This document shows, piece after piece, positions 62,755 through 64,000 of a stretch of DNA of 64,000 bases; the first letter of the stretch is position 1; every line of letters starts with the position of its first letter. The notes below the pieces were generated by a model that was given only the letters and a program-made list of their open reading frames with translations, was not told the DNA's origin and made no database searches. The DNA is taken from the NCBI GenBank assembly GCA_020912385.1, contig CP087208.1:992001-1056000 (forward strand), given 5' to 3'. The stretch is from Neofusicoccum parvum (taxonomy: Eukaryota; Ascomycota; Dothideomycetes; Botryosphaeriales; Botryosphaeriaceae). The position numbers were made by a program, and so were the translations under genes.

Positions 62755-64000
62755 ATGCGCCGCCGCTCCAACATCCGCCTCGCCCTCTACCTGCTGACTC
62801 TCGTGCTCATCGCCGGCTACCTGGTCAATCGCCAGCGGGGCAACATCGCCAATGATGCGGAGGACTTGACCTACGAGGAGGACCTGGGCACCTATGCTCC
62901 CTCCTCAGCAACCCGCCAGGGCGAGAAGGCCTTCGTCGTCGCCAGCCAGAAAAAGGACGACGTCGACTGGCTCTACACCCACTTCCCCGACTGGACCAAG
63001 TACAGATACATCGTCGACGACCCGAAGGCGGAGCTGCCGGTGCCCACGAACAAGGGAAGGGAATCCATGGTGTATCTCACGTACGGCTCCCGTTCCAGCC
63101 GCGACCCCCGCCGTCTGCTAACACCGTCGCCATCTGGCAGCTTCATCATCGACAACTACGACGACCTGCCCGACTACACGCTGTTCCTGCACCCGACCCG
63201 GTACCAATGGCACAACGACGACCCGGACTACGACGGCCTGATGGTGCTACGCAACTTCCAGCTGCCCTACCTCGAGCAGGAGGGCTACGTCAATCTGCGG
63301 TGCGCGTGGCAGCTGGGCTGCCCGAACGAGATCAAGCCGTACGAGAATGACGCGCGCGAGAAGCAGCAGCAGGGCCACGCTGGCAACTCATACTACCACG
63401 CCTTCCAGGAGATCTTCGGGCCGGACCGCGAGGTTCCGCGTGAGGTGGGGGTCAGCTGCTGCGCCCAGTTCGGCCTGACGAGGGACAAGGTGCGCGAGAT
63501 CAAGAGGACTGAATACGTGCGGCTGAGGGAGTGGCTGGCGAAGACGCCGTTGACCGACGCTATCAGCGGGCGTGTGATGGAGTATTCGTGGCATGGTAAG
63601 TCTGGCCAAGGCCCTCCCTTTCTCTGCCCGATGTTGCTTCGATTCTGGGCTATTCCTGCCATGCTGCTGCTCTACGGGGCGTTGATGCGTTGCGTAATTT
63701 CTTCTGCACACCGTCATGCGCAGCCTCCCGAAATTGGCGCCTCGGGCAGCATTCGCAGCAGCATATCGGGGCAACAGCACAGTCAATTGCATGACGCAAG
63801 GTGTCACTAATCAACTTGGCGTACAGTCTGGTTCGGGAAAGAAGCTGTGCACTGCCCATCAGCGCAGGAGTGCTACTGTAAAGTGTTCGGACAATGCAAT
63901 CTCAAGTGTCCCGAGATCGGAATGTGCGATGGGCGCTACATTCTACCGCCCTTTTCGACGCTCCCGGAAGGCTGGCCTTACGTTGGATGGGACTCGAGTC
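62755..64000 (+). CDS. DUF3431 type II membrane protein, right end cut off
   Basis: Exon 1 is 62755-63595. A 231-nt intron (GTAAGT...GTACAG, 63596-63826) follows, and exon 2 starts at 63827 and runs off the window. At least 338 residues are visible. The N-terminus is a type II membrane anchor (IRLALYLLTLVLIAGYLV) after a basic stretch (MRRRSN). The luminal part has the DUF3431 pattern: EKAFVVASQKKDDVDWLY, VYLTYGS, FIIDNYDDLPDYTLFLHP, RYQWHND, NLRCAW, and in exon 2 VWFGKEAVHCPSAQECYCKV, CDGRY and PPFSTLPEGWPYVGWDS. Function is not known; relatives may be Golgi-resident enzymes, which is a guess. The raw frame continues into the intron for 70 codons before stopping, so an unspliced call would be wrong. 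Confidence 0.85.

Noticed and set aside
1..64000. tRNA, rRNA and CRISPR search
   Set aside because: No B-box with matching A-box, no 5S-like sequence and no regularly spaced repeats found by eye; a tRNAscan-SE/Infernal run would settle this.

Overview
This 64 kb window comes from a filamentous ascomycete (Pezizomycotina). Short introns of about 48-120 nt with GT...AG ends interrupt the genes. The proteins are fungal types: AA11 chitin LPMOs, FMP27, a Pho80-like cyclin, DUF3431 and a Bre2-type COMPASS subunit. Genes are separated by 0.2-5 kb and do not form operons. A Dothideomycete-like origin is a guess; no rRNA or marker gene settles the class. I assembled 22 protein genes. Most spliced models were checked by following GT/AG sites, codon phase and family-conserved residues across each junction. 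All assignments come from reading motifs; no database search was run.

Layout. 0-7 kb: GTP cyclohydrolase II (riboflavin synthesis) and two paralogous AA11 lytic polysaccharide monooxygenases, one with a C-terminal Cys-rich module and one with a C-terminal membrane anchor. 7.3-16.2 kb: a giant intronless FMP27/BLTP2 bridge-like lipid-transfer gene. 18-22 kb: a WW-domain, Tyr/Gln/Pro-rich protein and a PQ-loop transporter. 24.5-31 kb: a fungal membrane protein of unknown function, a type II NADH dehydrogenase and a TesB-type acyl-CoA thioesterase. 31-33 kb: a Pho80-like cyclin, followed by about 5 kb without a recognisable gene. 38-45 kb: mitochondrial ribosomal protein uL15m, a group II aromatic amino-acid decarboxylase and a 38-residue Cys-rich mini-protein. 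45-48.7 kb: BRE2 and ENP1, divergent from a 232 bp promoter. 48.9-56.8 kb: an accessory-looking block with a divergent alcohol dehydrogenase / acetoacetate-decarboxylase-like pair, a cytochrome P450 and a glycosylated multi-pass membrane protein. 58-64 kb: an enoyl-CoA hydratase/isomerase, KTI12, a small conserved-looking protein and a DUF3431 protein cut by the right edge.

Most genes are housekeeping and unrelated to their neighbours. The least ordinary parts are the ADH/ADC/P450 block, the paired AA11 enzymes with different C-terminal modules, KTI12 with a 6-nt first coding exon, the Cys-rich mini-gene whose last exon is 15 nt, and a short hairpin-like motif around TCCGGATGAATGCTT in several intergenic regions. 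No tRNA, rRNA, CRISPR array or intact transposon was seen.
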